Shown here one piece after another: positions 14,425-22,683 of a stretch of 59,779 nucleotides of DNA. The DNA is from Amycolatopsis palatopharyngis. GTDB taxonomy: Bacteria > Actinomycetota > Actinomycetes > Mycobacteriales > Pseudonocardiaceae. The notes below the pieces were generated by a model that worked only from the letters and a program-made list of their open reading frames with translations, was not told the origin of the DNA and ran no database searches. The stretch spans positions 1 to 59,779 of the forward strand of contig NZ_PQHZ01000041.1 of assembly GCF_003385185.1 (NCBI RefSeq), read 5' to 3'. Positions within the stretch are counted from its first letter, which is position 1, and each line of letters starts with the position of its first letter. A program made the position numbers and the translations under genes.

Positions 14425-15147
14425 CTACTCAGGTGCGGTCTTGGCCAGGTAGACGGTGTTGGCGGCTTCGCGATTCTGCAAGGGGTTGTGGAAGGTGATC
14501 ACTTCGGCCTTGACCTCGGTGAAGGCCGCCGACAACGCCGCCACGAACGACTCGTCGGGCGGATCGTTCGACCAGAGCGCGAACACCCCGCCGGGATGCA
14601 GCCGGTCGGCGAGCACCCGCAGTCCCTCGGGTTCGTAGAAGCCGGCATGGCTGGGGTGCAGCAGGTGCTGTGGCGAGTGATCGATGTCGACGACGACAGC
14701 GTGGTACCGGCGGCCCGGCGCCGCGGGGTCCAGTCCGGACGGTGACCGCACCATGGCGAAGAAATCACCGTGGACCAGCGTGCACCTTGGGTCCGAGGCC
14801 AGTGTCGCCCCGGCCGGTATCAGCCCCTGCTCATGCCACTCGATCACCTCGCCGAGAGCGTCGATCACCGCGAGCGAACCCACGTTCGCACTCTCCAGCA
14901 CCGTCAGCGCCGTGTAACCGAGACCGAGCCCGCCGACCACGACGTCGAGGCCCGATCCCGGCAACTCGGCGAGTGCCCGTCGCCCGACCTCCACCTCCGC
15001 GACCGTGAACAGGCTCGACATCAGGAAGTCGTCGTCGAGTTTGATCTCGTAGACTTCCTTGCCGACCGTCGGATCCTGCCGCCGTCGCAGGCTGAGCTCA
15101 CCCATCGGCGTCGCCCGCCAGTCGAGTTCCTGGAAGCGCGCGCTCAC
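14425..15147 (-). CDS. Spermidine synthase-like (SAM-fold) protein
   Basis: A 240-residue protein with the Rossmann methyltransferase fold used by spermidine synthases. It has LDVVVGGLGLGYTALTVLES near residue 70 (the SAM-binding Gly loop), SLAVIDALGEVIEWHEQG near 95, and YHAVVVDIDHSPQHLLHP near 155 with an acidic-His active-site region. The N-terminal strand domain opens MSARFQELDWRATPMGELSL. Actinomycete proteins of this type often lack proven polyamine activity. Start is GTG 15147. No polyamine genes are adjacent, so the substrate is open. Confidence 0.8.
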   Translation of the reverse strand: MSARFQELDWRATPMGELSLRRRQDPTVGKEVYEIKLDDDFLMSSLFTVAEVEVGRRALAELPGSGLDVVVGGLGLGYTALTVLESANVGSLAVIDALGEVIEWHEQGLIPAGATLASDPRCTLVHGDFFAMVRSPSGLDPAAPGRRYHAVVVDIDHSPQHLLHPSHAGFYEPEGLRVLADRLHPGGVFALWSNDPPDESFVAALSAAFTEVKAEVITFHNPLQNREAANTVYLAKTAPE

Positions 15148-15247
15148 CCCGACACCCTCGCCTGTTCACTCATCCCCGCAGGGTATTCGCGCGGACCGGC
15201 CCGCCGGCCGGGGGCCGACCGCCCTGGCCGGCCTGCGAAGCCGGCCC

Positions 15248-16081
15248 TCAGGAACCGATCCGCCGCCGGACGAACGCGGACAGCTGGTCCACCAGCACGA
15301 CCAGCACCAGCACCACCACGATGTGCGTGACCATCTCGTCGAATCGGAACAGTTTGATCGACTGGTTGATCAGGAAACCGATCCCTCCCGCGCCGACGAG
15401 TCCGAGCACGAGGGACGACCGTACGTTCACATCGAAGCGGTACAGCAGCAGTCCGACCAGCTGCGGAAGTACCGAGGGCAGGACGGCGTGCGTGGCGACC
15501 TGGACACCTGAGGCACCGTTGATGCGCAGTGCGTCCCGTGGTCCTGAATCGGTCTCCTCCATGGCCTCGGCCCACAGCTTGCCCATCACGCCGGTGTTGT
15601 GCAGGACGAGCGCGAGCACTCCGGCGAAAGGACCGAGGCCGACCGCGGTCACGAAGATCAAGGCGAAGACCACGTCCGGTACGGCCCGCAGGAACGACAG
15701 CACCGAGCGCGACGCCTGGTACAGCGCCGCACTGCGGGTGGTCGCCCTGGAAGCCAGCACAGCGAGAACCAACGCGGACGGAATGGAGAACGTGGTCCCG
15801 AGCAGTCCGATGTAGAGAGTGACGGCCGCAGCCTCGACACTGGGCCCGAGCACGGTGACCCAGTCGAAGTCCGGCGGCAGCGCCTGCCCGGCGAAATCGG
15901 TCATTCCACGCCAGCCGTCGATGAGCGCGGCGGGTGAGAACTCGGTGGCCTGCCAAGCCAGGACGTGCACGACCACCAGGAGCACGGTGACGACCACGGC
16001 GACGGGTGAGGGACGTCCGCGCCGGGGAGCCCTGGGGAGTTCCTCGCGGGCGGTATCGGTCCGATCGGAGACGACGGTCAT
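15248..16081 (-). CDS. phnE: Phosphonate ABC transporter permease PhnE
   Basis: A 277-residue inner-membrane permease with about six transmembrane segments and a charged cytoplasmic N-terminus (about 25 residues). The ABC permease EAA-type loop is NGASGVQVATHAVLPSVLPQ near residue 180. The segment FLRAVPDVVFALIFV near 140 is highly characteristic of PhnE. Its ATG overlaps the end of the ATPase gene by 4 nt. With PhnC and PhnD it should import aminophosphonates; the adjacent amine oxidase and phosphonatase-like hydrolase narrow the likely substrate to 2-aminoethylphosphonate or its N-methyl form. Confidence 0.9.
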   Translation of the reverse strand: MTVVSDRTDTAREELPRAPRRGRPSPVAVVVTVLLVVVHVLAWQATEFSPAALIDGWRGMTDFAGQALPPDFDWVTVLGPSVEAAAVTLYIGLLGTTFSIPSALVLAVLASRATTRSAALYQASRSVLSFLRAVPDVVFALIFVTAVGLGPFAGVLALVLHNTGVMGKLWAEAMEETDSGPRDALRINGASGVQVATHAVLPSVLPQLVGLLLYRFDVNVRSSLVLGLVGAGGIGFLINQSIKLFRFDEMVTHIVVVLVLVVLVDQLSAFVRRRIGS

Positions 16082-16827
16082 CGCGCGAGCACCTCCTGCC
16101 GGTACAGCGTCGCGATCTCGGTCTCGGTCACCTCGGTCGCCTGGGCGTCGACGGCCACCCTGCCGTGAAGCAGACCGACGACCCGGTCGGCGTACTTTCT
16201 CGCCAGCTCCGGCTGGTGCAGCACCGCGGCCACGGCGAACCCCTCCCGCGCGAGCGCGCCGAGCAGCGTGAGCACCTGATCGGCCGCGTTCGGGTCGAGT
16301 GCCGAAACGGGCTCGTCGGCCAACAGCACAGCGGCCCGCTGACACAGGGCCCTGGCGATGGCGACACGCTGCTGCTGTCCGCCGGACAGCCGGCCCGCCC
16401 GCTCGCCCGCTCGGTCCGCCAGCCCCACCCGGTCGAGACAGGACATCGCCTCCGCGCGAACGGCCGCCGGGAACACGACCGGACTGAAGGAGCGGTGCAA
16501 CGGCAACCTGCCCAGTGCTCCGGCACAGACGTTGTCCAGTGCGCTGCGCCGTGCGACCAGGTGGATCTTCTGAAACACCATCGCGGCCCGGTGTCCGGTG
16601 AGTGGCCGGCCCGCCCTTACGCCCTCGGGCAGCTCGGTTCCCGAGATCCGGATGCGGCCCGCGTCCGGACGTTCCAGCCCCACCACGCAGCGCAACATGG
16701 TGGACTTGCCCGAACCGTTCGCACCGAGCACGGCGACGAACTCCCCCGGGTGAACGTCGAGATCGACGTCATGCAGCACGGCGCGACCATCGAAGGACTT
16801 TCGCAGCCCGCGTATTCGTAGCGTCAT
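16078..16827 (-). CDS. phnC: Phosphonate ABC transporter ATP-binding protein PhnC
   Basis: A 249-residue ABC ATPase. Walker A GANGSGKST is near residue 34, the Q-loop in MVFQKIHLV near 85, the signature LSGGQQQRVAIARAL near 145, Walker B AVLLADEPVSALDP near 165, and the switch His in VAAVLHQPELA near 200. The region between Walker A and signature (RSALDNVCAGALGR) fits PhnC. It lies 2 nt downstream of PhnD and overlaps PhnE by 4 nt, forming a PhnD-C-E block behind the FAD oxidase. Confidence 0.92.
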   Translation of the reverse strand: MTLRIRGLRKSFDGRAVLHDVDLDVHPGEFVAVLGANGSGKSTMLRCVVGLERPDAGRIRISGTELPEGVRAGRPLTGHRAAMVFQKIHLVARRSALDNVCAGALGRLPLHRSFSPVVFPAAVRAEAMSCLDRVGLADRAGERAGRLSGGQQQRVAIARALCQRAAVLLADEPVSALDPNAADQVLTLLGALAREGFAVAAVLHQPELARKYADRVVGLLHGRVAVDAQATEVTETEIATLYRQEVLAR

Positions 16828-16829
16828 GG

Positions 16830-17741
16830 TCAGATGTCGCCTTCTGTCAGGCCGAGTGCGGCCGCGAGATCGAACAGGGGCCGGTAGGTCTCCTTGGTGA
16901 CCGCCACCAGCGGACCGGGCGGATCCACGTCGAGAAAGGCCCCGACCTTGGCGACGTCGCGCGGTCCGAGTTCGAGCAGCGCCCCGCGTACCGCGTCCTT
17001 GAACGCGGGATCGAGATCGCCGCGCACGGTGATGGGGTCGTTCGGGATCTCCTCCGACTTCCAGACCTGCCGGAACTTCGACTCGTCGAAACTGCCCTCC
17101 GCCCGTGCGGTGGCCAGCTGCTGGCTGTTGATCTCGGCCGCGTCCACCTTGCCGTTGGTCAGGGCGAGCAGCGCCTCGGGATGACCACCCGCATAGTCGA
17201 TGCGGACGTCGCCCTCGGCGATCCCGGCGGTCTTCAGCGCGTATCGGGGCAACGCGTCACCCGACGTCGAACCCACACTGCTCAACGCGAGCGACCTGCC
17301 GCGCAGCCCGTCCAGAGATCGGACGGGCGAATCCTTCGGCACCCAGATCCCGGCCGTGTAGGTGGTCAGCTCACCGGAGGCGGTCGCGAAGGACACCAGT
17401 GGCTCCGCGTTCGCCTTGGTACTGGCGAATACGTAGCCGAGCGGGCCGAACTGGGCCAGATCGAGCCGGCCGTTGCGCATCGCCAGCACCTCGGCGGAGT
17501 AGTCACCGACCACGCTGAGTTCGACGGGACATCCGAGTTTCTCCTGCAGTGCACCGGCGAGGACCTGGTAAGCGGGTTTGAGCCGGGCAGGGTCCTCGTA
17601 GGGTTCCACCCCGAACCGCACCTTGCCTCCCGGACAGGTCGGTGACGCGCCGCTCGCGTCTTCACCGGAACCACAGGCGGACAGGGAAAGGGCACACACA
17701 GCGGCCGTCGCGAGCGCGATCAACCGGATACGGATCGACAT
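16830..17741 (-). CDS. phnD: Phosphonate ABC transporter substrate-binding lipoprotein PhnD
   Basis: A 303-residue periplasmic-binding-type lipoprotein: signal with lipobox LSLSACGS, then VRFGVEPYEDPARLKPAYQV, the PhnD first strand. Ligand-site features of the family are visible: SVVGDYSAEVLAMRNGRLDL near 80, SLALSSVGSTSGDALPRYAL near 150 (the Ser/Thr anion-binding turn), and KSEEIPNDPITVRGDL near 230. AAGGAG precedes ATG 17741 by about 8 nt. It is second in the operon after the FAD oxidoreductase. It binds a phosphonate or related anion; the exact ligand is inferred from neighbours. Confidence 0.92.
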   Translation of the reverse strand: MSIRIRLIALATAAVCALSLSACGSGEDASGASPTCPGGKVRFGVEPYEDPARLKPAYQVLAGALQEKLGCPVELSVVGDYSAEVLAMRNGRLDLAQFGPLGYVFASTKANAEPLVSFATASGELTTYTAGIWVPKDSPVRSLDGLRGRSLALSSVGSTSGDALPRYALKTAGIAEGDVRIDYAGGHPEALLALTNGKVDAAEINSQQLATARAEGSFDESKFRQVWKSEEIPNDPITVRGDLDPAFKDAVRGALLELGPRDVAKVGAFLDVDPPGPLVAVTKETYRPLFDLAAALGLTEGDI

Positions 17742-17803
17742 TACTTCGCTCCTTGACAGTGGGGACACAGTGGACGGAAAAGAGACAGCGAATCGAGTTC
17801 CGG

Positions 17804-18928
17804 TCAGGTGAGCAGGTCGTCGAGCACCTCGGGGGCGAGGCCGAGCGCGGTCGTCATCCCGATTCCCGAGGTCACCGAGACGACCCGCACGCCGGGATGG
17901 GGAGCCTCGACGAGAAATGGATCCGGCGCCGAGGCGTAGACGCCGGTCCACCGTTGCCGGACCACCAGTTCCGGCACACCGAGCAGGTGGGCGGCCTCCT
18001 CGAGGACCAGAGAGTCGGGCAGTTCGTCGCCGAACGGCTCGACGGTGTGGCCGTAGCTGTGGGTGTCCCCGATCGTCAGGTCGCCGTCCGGAAGCTGGGT
18101 GAACATCAGGTTCAGACCGACCTCCACGAGGTCCGCTCGCTCCCGCTCGAGCCGGTCCCGGACCCGCGGCAGGCTCGGGCATGCGGCGAAGGCTCCGTAG
18201 CGCAGCATCGAAAGTCCGGTCAGCACCGCGGGGCCGATCGCCCGGCGGTGCGGATCGCGGACCCGCAACATGCGCAGCGAGCAGCGACGGACGTCACGGG
18301 AACCGGCCACGTCCGGGAAGTGCCGGTCGATGTCGTGCCCGACCGCCAGGACGACACCGTCCGCCCGGATGCGTCCCCTGCTGGTCGCCACTTCACCGGA
18401 CTCCGCCGAGTGAGCCGAGGTCGACCAGTGGAATCGCACCCCTCGCGCGGCGAGAAGGCGGGCGATCGCGGCGACCGCCTCGCGCTGGTCCAACCGGATG
18501 TCCAAGGGAAACAGGGCACCACCGAGCACATCCGAACCAAGGGAAGCCAAGCGGCCGACGTCCTCGCGGCCGAGCAGCCGCACGTGGCCAGGGCCGCGCT
18601 GCTGCGCCAGTTCGGCCAGCACCGCGTACTCGTCCTCCGCGCGGGCGGCCACGAGTGTGCCCTTGTCCCACACCCGGAACCCGGCCTCCCCGGCGAGTGC
18701 GAGCCAGTGCTCCCGCGCGGCAAGGCCGTACTCGAGGGAACTTCCGGTCTGTGCGGTGATGCAGCCGTGGCCGAAGTTGCGCACGGAAGCACCGACCGCA
18801 TGGCGGTCGCGCTCCACCACGGCGACCGAAAGGCCTCTTCGCATCGCGTGGTAGGCGTGGGCGAGACCGACGATCCCGGCGCCGACCACTACGAGGTCGA
18901 CCGAGTCGAGCAAGGGATCACTTGTCAT
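17804..18928 (-). CDS. TIGR03364-type FAD-dependent amine oxidoreductase (aminophosphonate cluster)
   Basis: A 374-residue DAO-fold flavoenzyme: GAGIVGLAHAYHAMRRG near residue 17, GASVRNFGHG near 47 with the family's RNFGH signature, and the C-terminal SVTSGIGMTTALGLAPEVLD closing the FAD site. This subgroup is named for its co-occurrence with phosphonatase-like hydrolases in aminoethylphosphonate clusters; characterised relatives (PbfD type) oxidise N-methyl-2-aminoethylphosphonate to phosphonoacetaldehyde. Here it heads the operon with PhnD, C and E and is divergent from the GntR regulator and hydrolase. GGAGGG lies about 8 nt before ATG 18928. The start codon is inside a perfect 14-nt palindrome, a likely operator. 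Confidence 0.88.
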   Translation of the reverse strand: MTSDPLLDSVDLVVVGAGIVGLAHAYHAMRRGLSVAVVERDRHAVGASVRNFGHGCITAQTGSSLEYGLAAREHWLALAGEAGFRVWDKGTLVAARAEDEYAVLAELAQQRGPGHVRLLGREDVGRLASLGSDVLGGALFPLDIRLDQREAVAAIARLLAARGVRFHWSTSAHSAESGEVATSRGRIRADGVVLAVGHDIDRHFPDVAGSRDVRRCSLRMLRVRDPHRRAIGPAVLTGLSMLRYGAFAACPSLPRVRDRLERERADLVEVGLNLMFTQLPDGDLTIGDTHSYGHTVEPFGDELPDSLVLEEAAHLLGVPELVVRQRWTGVYASAPDPFLVEAPHPGVRVVSVTSGIGMTTALGLAPEVLDDLLT

Positions 18929-18934
18929 GACAAG
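18921..18934. promoter_or_regulatory. Perfect 14-nt palindrome over the start codon, candidate GntR operator
   Basis: CTTGTCATGACAAG, symmetric over its full length and containing ATG 18928. Its shape resembles HutC-subfamily GntR sites. A half-site ATGACAAG recurs near 18979. Confidence 0.55.
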
Positions 18935-19067
18935 AACCCTCCGACGAGCGCTGAGTCAGCGTCAAGATGAGTCGCCGGAATGACAAGCTCTGTTCACTTG
19001 AGCTTGATTTTGCGTTGAACTGGAAAAACATCTGCCGTCAGCGCGACCCCCGCCGACGAGACACATG

Positions 19068-19073
19068 TATAGT
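19068..19073 (+). promoter_or_regulatory. Leaderless -10 element (TATAGT) of the GntR gene
   Basis: TATAGT ends 7 nt before ATG 19081, no ribosome site between, supporting a leaderless start at 19081 and not at the longer upstream codons. Confidence 0.55.
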
Positions 19074-19080
19074 CAGGTGC

Positions 19081-19857
19081 ATGGAGTCACCTCTGCACGA
19101 GCGTATCGCCGCAGATCTGCGCCGGCGGATCTCGGACGGCGAACTCCCGACCGGTGCCGCTGTACCTTCCGAATCCCAGCTCCGCGAGCAATGGCACGCA
19201 TCCAGGGGCCCGGTGCGACAGGCGCTGGCCACTCTGCGGTCGGAAGGGATGATCGGTGGCGGGCAGGGGAAGCCACCCGTGGTGCGCAGGCAGGCCTTGA
19301 GTCAGCCGTTCGAGACGTTCCTGTCCTTCACCCGCTGGGCGCGAGAACTGGGCCATACGCCGGGACAGCGCACGATCGAGGTCGCTCGCAGACCCGCGCC
19401 TTCCACGGTCGCCGATGAACTCGGGATCGAGGAAGGCGACCCGGTCGTGCAGGTTCTGCGGCTCAGGTTGCTCGACGATCGGCCCACCATGATCGAGCGC
19501 AGCACCTTCGTCGAACCGGTCGGGCGGCTGCTGTTCGACCACGACTGCGACTCCGGGTCGATCTACGCGTATCTCGGCAGCCGGGGCGTGGACATGAGCC
19601 TCGCGCACCATCTCGTCGACGCGGTCGCGGCGAACGAGACCGATGGAGACCTGCTGGGGATCGCCGCCGGGGCACCTCTGCTACGTGAACGCAGGCGGGC
19701 GAGCAGCGTCGACGGCACTCCGGTCGAGTACTCCGACGACCGGTACCGCCCCGATCTCGTCAGCTTCACGATCGAGAACTCCCAGCGGTCCCAACCATCG
19801 TTCGCGCGCCACTGGACTCCGCGCCTGTTGAACTCACGAAAGGAATCAGCATCATGA
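19081..19857 (+). CDS. GntR family regulator with UTRA domain (HutC subfamily)
   Basis: A 258-residue repressor. The winged-helix domain covers residues 1-72 (LHERIAADLRRRISDGELP, then VPSESQLREQWHASRGPVRQ as the recognition region). The UTRA effector domain follows with EEGDPVVQVLRLRLLDDRP and IERSTFVEPVGR. UTRA domains bind small organic acids, sugar phosphates or phosphonates. It overlaps the hydrolase gene by 4 nt (ATGA) and is divergent from the transporter operon, the usual layout for a local regulator of phosphonate use. Likely operators lie in the 18921-19080 gap. Confidence 0.9.
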   Translation: MESPLHERIAADLRRRISDGELPTGAAVPSESQLREQWHASRGPVRQALATLRSEGMIGGGQGKPPVVRRQALSQPFETFLSFTRWARELGHTPGQRTIEVARRPAPSTVADELGIEEGDPVVQVLRLRLLDDRPTMIERSTFVEPVGRLLFDHDCDSGSIYAYLGSRGVDMSLAHHLVDAVAANETDGDLLGIAAGAPLLRERRRASSVDGTPVEYSDDRYRPDLVSFTIENSQRSQPSFARHWTPRLLNSRKESAS

Positions 19858-20531
19858 TCGAACTCGTGGTCCTCGACATCGGGGGCACGACAGTGGACGA
19901 GCACGGTGACGTCTACGTCGCGTTGGAAGCCGCGGTGGCCGCTGCGGGCGGAGCGCCGGAAGCCGAGGACGTTCAGCGGTGGAAGGGCGCGGGAAAGCGC
20001 GAAGCGATCGCGGGACTGCTCAGCGAGACCGGCAGCGAGCCGCCCGGCGAGGACACTGTGGAGCAGGCATTCGCGGATTTTCGCGCGCGGCTGGCATCGG
20101 CCTACGCGGCGCGGCCTCCCGAGCCGCTGCCCGGGGTGCCGGAAGCACTGGCGACGCTGCGGCGCCAGGGCGTCAAGGTCGCGCTCACGACCGGTTTCGA
20201 CCGCGTTGTCGCCGAAGCCGTGCTGTCCAATCTGGACTGGGATGAGCGAGTACTGGACGCGGTCGTGTGCGTGGACGACGTCACGGCCGGCAGGCCCGCG
20301 CCCTACATGATCTTCAGGGCGATGGAACAAGCGGGCGTACGCGACGTCGGCGCGGTACTCGCGGCGGGTGACACCGTGCGGGACATGGAGGCGGGAACGA
20401 ACGCGGGGGCGGCGATGGTGGTCGGCGTACTCAGTGGTGGACACTCCGCGACCGACCTCGGAGCGACGCCGCACACCCACCTCGTGCCGAGTGTCGCCGA
20501 CCTGCCGGTGCTGCTGCGGTACGAACGCTGA
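19854..20531 (+). CDS. Phosphonatase-like HAD hydrolase (TIGR03351 type)
   Basis: A 225-residue HAD-superfamily enzyme. The nucleophile motif reads VVLDIGGTTVDEHG with Asp near residue 8; the cap contains RWKGAGKREAI near 43, placing a Lys where phosphonatases use a Schiff-base Lys; VALTTGFDR near 115 is motif II and AAGDTVRDMEAGTNAGA near 172 is motif IV. Known phosphonoacetaldehyde hydrolases cleave the C-P bond to acetaldehyde and phosphate. The DIGGT start differs from the DWAGT of PhnX but matches the phosphonatase-like clade paired with TIGR03364 oxidases. It probably processes the aldehyde made by the divergent flavoenzyme. Confidence 0.88.
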   Translation: MIELVVLDIGGTTVDEHGDVYVALEAAVAAAGGAPEAEDVQRWKGAGKREAIAGLLSETGSEPPGEDTVEQAFADFRARLASAYAARPPEPLPGVPEALATLRRQGVKVALTTGFDRVVAEAVLSNLDWDERVLDAVVCVDDVTAGRPAPYMIFRAMEQAGVRDVGAVLAAGDTVRDMEAGTNAGAAMVVGVLSGGHSATDLGATPHTHLVPSVADLPVLLRYER

Positions 20532-20544
20532 GCCCTCGCGCGAG

Positions 20545-21447
20545 CTACCGCCCTGCGTGCACCATAACCTGTGCCTCCAGCAGTTCGAGGACGCGGAGCA
20601 CGGCCGGGTGTTCGATGATCGACTTCTTGACGGCGACGCTGATGTGCCGCACCGGGGTCGGCGCGACCACCGGAATGGCGGTCAGGTTCGCGGGCAGTTC
20701 ACCGATCCCGATCTCGGGGATCACGGTGATCCCGATTCCGGTCGCGACGAACGGGATCGCGGTGCGGTAGTCGTGGGTCTCGACCGAGAACTGCGGGGAG
20801 AAGCCGACCTCCGCGCAGGCCGCGAGCAGCACCTGGCGACAGGCACCGTGGTCGAGGTCGTTGTCGACCCATCGCTGCTCCGCCAGTGCCGCGAGCGGGA
20901 CCTCGGTCAGTCCCGCGAGCGGATCGCAGTCGCGGACCACCACGAGGTATGGGTCGTCCACGAGCCTGCGCACCCGCAGCAGCGGCGAGTGTTCGATCCC
21001 CGGCCGCTCGACGAAGATGCTGATGTCGGTGTCGACGTCAGCATCGGCTGTCCCCTGGAGTTCGGTCATCCGCAGATCCAGCCGGAGCTCCGGGAACTCC
21101 GCCAGCAGGGCGGCGACGACCGGTGGCAGCCAGGTCGCGCCGACCGAGGAGAAGTAGCCGATCGACAGGCTGCCCACCCTGCCCTGCCGTAGGTCACCCA
21201 CGACTCCTTCGACTTTGGTGAGCGCCTCGAACAGCGGCTCCGCCTCTGCGGCGAGCGTGCGTCCCGCCACCGTCGGTTCGATTCCCCTGCCGACACGGTC
21301 GAAGAGCCGCAACCCCGTCTCCCGCTGCAGCAGGGCGAGCTGCTGACTCACCGCGGACGGGGTGTAGTCGAGGGCAGCGGCCGCCGCACGGATGGAGCCG
21401 GTCGCGACCACGGCGCGCAGGAGACGAAGACGAGGCAGGTCGAGCAT
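20545..21447 (-). CDS. LysR family transcriptional regulator
   Basis: A 300-residue LysR regulator: N-terminal winged HTH (LLRAVVATGSIRAAAAALDY, then TPSAVSQQLALLQRETGLRL) and a two-lobed effector domain from about residue 90 (GSLSIGYFSSVGATWLPPVV). It is divergent from an EamA-type exporter gene with a 58-nt intergenic region, the classic layout for a LysR protein controlling its neighbour. Its own transcript seems leaderless (TACTAT 6 nt before ATG 21447). It is convergent with the phosphonatase-like gene (13-nt gap) and probably unrelated to phosphonate use. Confidence 0.92.
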   Translation of the reverse strand: MLDLPRLRLLRAVVATGSIRAAAAALDYTPSAVSQQLALLQRETGLRLFDRVGRGIEPTVAGRTLAAEAEPLFEALTKVEGVVGDLRQGRVGSLSIGYFSSVGATWLPPVVAALLAEFPELRLDLRMTELQGTADADVDTDISIFVERPGIEHSPLLRVRRLVDDPYLVVVRDCDPLAGLTEVPLAALAEQRWVDNDLDHGACRQVLLAACAEVGFSPQFSVETHDYRTAIPFVATGIGITVIPEIGIGELPANLTAIPVVAPTPVRHISVAVKKSIIEHPAVLRVLELLEAQVMVHAGR

Positions 21448-21453
21448 CTTCGG

Positions 21454-21459
21454 ATAGTA
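21454..21459 (-). promoter_or_regulatory. Leaderless -10 element (TACTAT) of the LysR gene
   Basis: On the minus strand TACTAT, 6 nt, ATG 21447. The AT-rich segment up to about 21490 probably also contains the LysR binding site and the promoter for the divergent exporter gene. Confidence 0.5.
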
Positions 21460-21505
21460 CAGTGCTACTTAACGGTAGTGAAGTAATAATCGCTTGTGCT
21501 GTCGA

Positions 21506-22507
21506 ATGAGGATCGCGACGATAGCTCATGTGACTGAACTACTCCCGACCACAGGACAGGGCCAGGAAGGCCGTTCGTCGATTCTGTCCGAGCGGAACAA
21601 GGCAACAGCTGCCGTCGTCCTGACGGTGGTGCTGTGGGCCTCGTCGTTCGTGGCGATCCGGGGAGTCGGGCACGCGCTGTCCCCAGCGCCGCTGGCGCTA
21701 CTCCGGCTCGCGGTCGCGGGTGTCGCGCTGACCGTACTGATGGTGCTGCGCCACCGGCGCGTGCCGCGAATCCCGACCTCGCCGAAGTCGCTGCGGCTCA
21801 TCGTCGCGTACGGCGTGTTGTGGCTTGCCGGATACACCGTGGTTCTCAACGCCGCCGAACGTCATGTCGACGCCGGCACGGCGGCGATGTTGGTCAACAG
21901 CGCCCCGCTACTGGTCGCGTTCGGGGCGGGCCTGCTCCTCGGCGAGGGTTTCCCGCGAACACTCATCGCCGGTTCCTTCGTCGCACTCGCCGGGATCGTC
22001 GTCATCGGACTGGGATCGAGCGGGGACAGCGACCTGATCGGAGTCTTGCTGTGCATACTCGCCGCGATCCTGTACGCGGCAGGGGTACTCATCCAGAAGG
22101 TGACGTTGCGCAGCGTCGACGGCGCCACGGTCACCTGGCTCGGCTGCGTGATCGGCACCGCGGTCCTGCTGCCGTGGGTGCCACAACTGGTGGACGAGCT
22201 GGCCTCCGCGTCGCAGGGCGCGATACTGGGCGCCGTCTACCTCGGACTCGTTCCGACCGCGATCGGATTCAGCACCTGGGCCTATGCGCTGCACAGGATG
22301 GACGCGGGACGACTCAGCGCGACCACCTATGCCGTGCCCGCGGTGGCCGTGCTGCTGTCCTGGCTACTGCTCAGTGAGATGCCCACGGCCTACGGGCTGA
22401 TCGGCGGCGCGATCTGCCTGCTCGGGGTCGCGATCTCCCGGTACCGGCCGCGTCGCGCGCCCGAAGGGACCACCTCCGTTCCGGCGAGGAAACCCGCTGC
22501 GGAGTAA
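21506..22507 (+). CDS. EamA family (DMT superfamily) transporter
   Basis: A 333-residue membrane protein with ten predicted transmembrane segments in two EamA repeats. The first begins at about residue 30 with VVLTVVLWASSFVAIRGVGH, the second at about 180 with DLIGVLLCILAAILYAAGVL; both end with the typical short helices. Family members export amino acids, metabolites or toxicants. Start ATG 21506 is the first with reasonable context; GTG 21530 is a possible alternative. It is likely activated by the divergent LysR protein. A 13-bp perfect hairpin 20 nt after the stop is probably its terminator. Confidence 0.88.
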   Translation: MRIATIAHVTELLPTTGQGQEGRSSILSERNKATAAVVLTVVLWASSFVAIRGVGHALSPAPLALLRLAVAGVALTVLMVLRHRRVPRIPTSPKSLRLIVAYGVLWLAGYTVVLNAAERHVDAGTAAMLVNSAPLLVAFGAGLLLGEGFPRTLIAGSFVALAGIVVIGLGSSGDSDLIGVLLCILAAILYAAGVLIQKVTLRSVDGATVTWLGCVIGTAVLLPWVPQLVDELASASQGAILGAVYLGLVPTAIGFSTWAYALHRMDAGRLSATTYAVPAVAVLLSWLLLSEMPTAYGLIGGAICLLGVAISRYRPRRAPEGTTSVPARKPAAE

Positions 22508-22526
22508 GCGCTAGTACGACGGCGCG

Positions 22527-22560
22527 CCGCACCAGGGACAGCGCGAGGTCCCTGGTGCGG
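22527..22560 (+). terminator. Hairpin terminator after the EamA gene
   Basis: CCGCACCAGGGAC (22527-22539) pairs perfectly with GTCCCTGGTGCGG (22548-22560) across an 8-nt loop. No U-tract follows, as usual in high-GC actinomycetes. Confidence 0.7.
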
Positions 22561-22598
22561 TCTGGCTGAGGTACTGAACCTGATCTCGCGGACGATGC

Positions 22599-22627
22599 TT
22601 GCCTCTACCGGCCCGGGTCTCTATGCT
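22599..22627 (+). promoter_or_regulatory. Sigma-70-type promoter of the sugar-acid operon
   Basis: -35 TTGCCT (22599-22604), 17-nt spacer, -10 TATGCT (22622-22627). The predicted start site, near 22634, coincides with the tandem operator. Confidence 0.6.
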
Positions 22628-22634
22628 GCTGCCT

Positions 22635-22658
22635 GAAAGCGCTTACGAAAGCGCTTAC
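22635..22658. promoter_or_regulatory. Tandem LacI-type operator
   Basis: GAAAGCGCTTAC occurs twice back to back (22635-22646, 22647-22658). The AAGCGCTT core is the CG-centred palindrome of LacI/GalR-family sites. No LacI gene is in the window, so the regulator lies elsewhere. Confidence 0.75.
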
Positions 22659-22683
22659 AACGTGACCCAACGGCGGGTGAATC

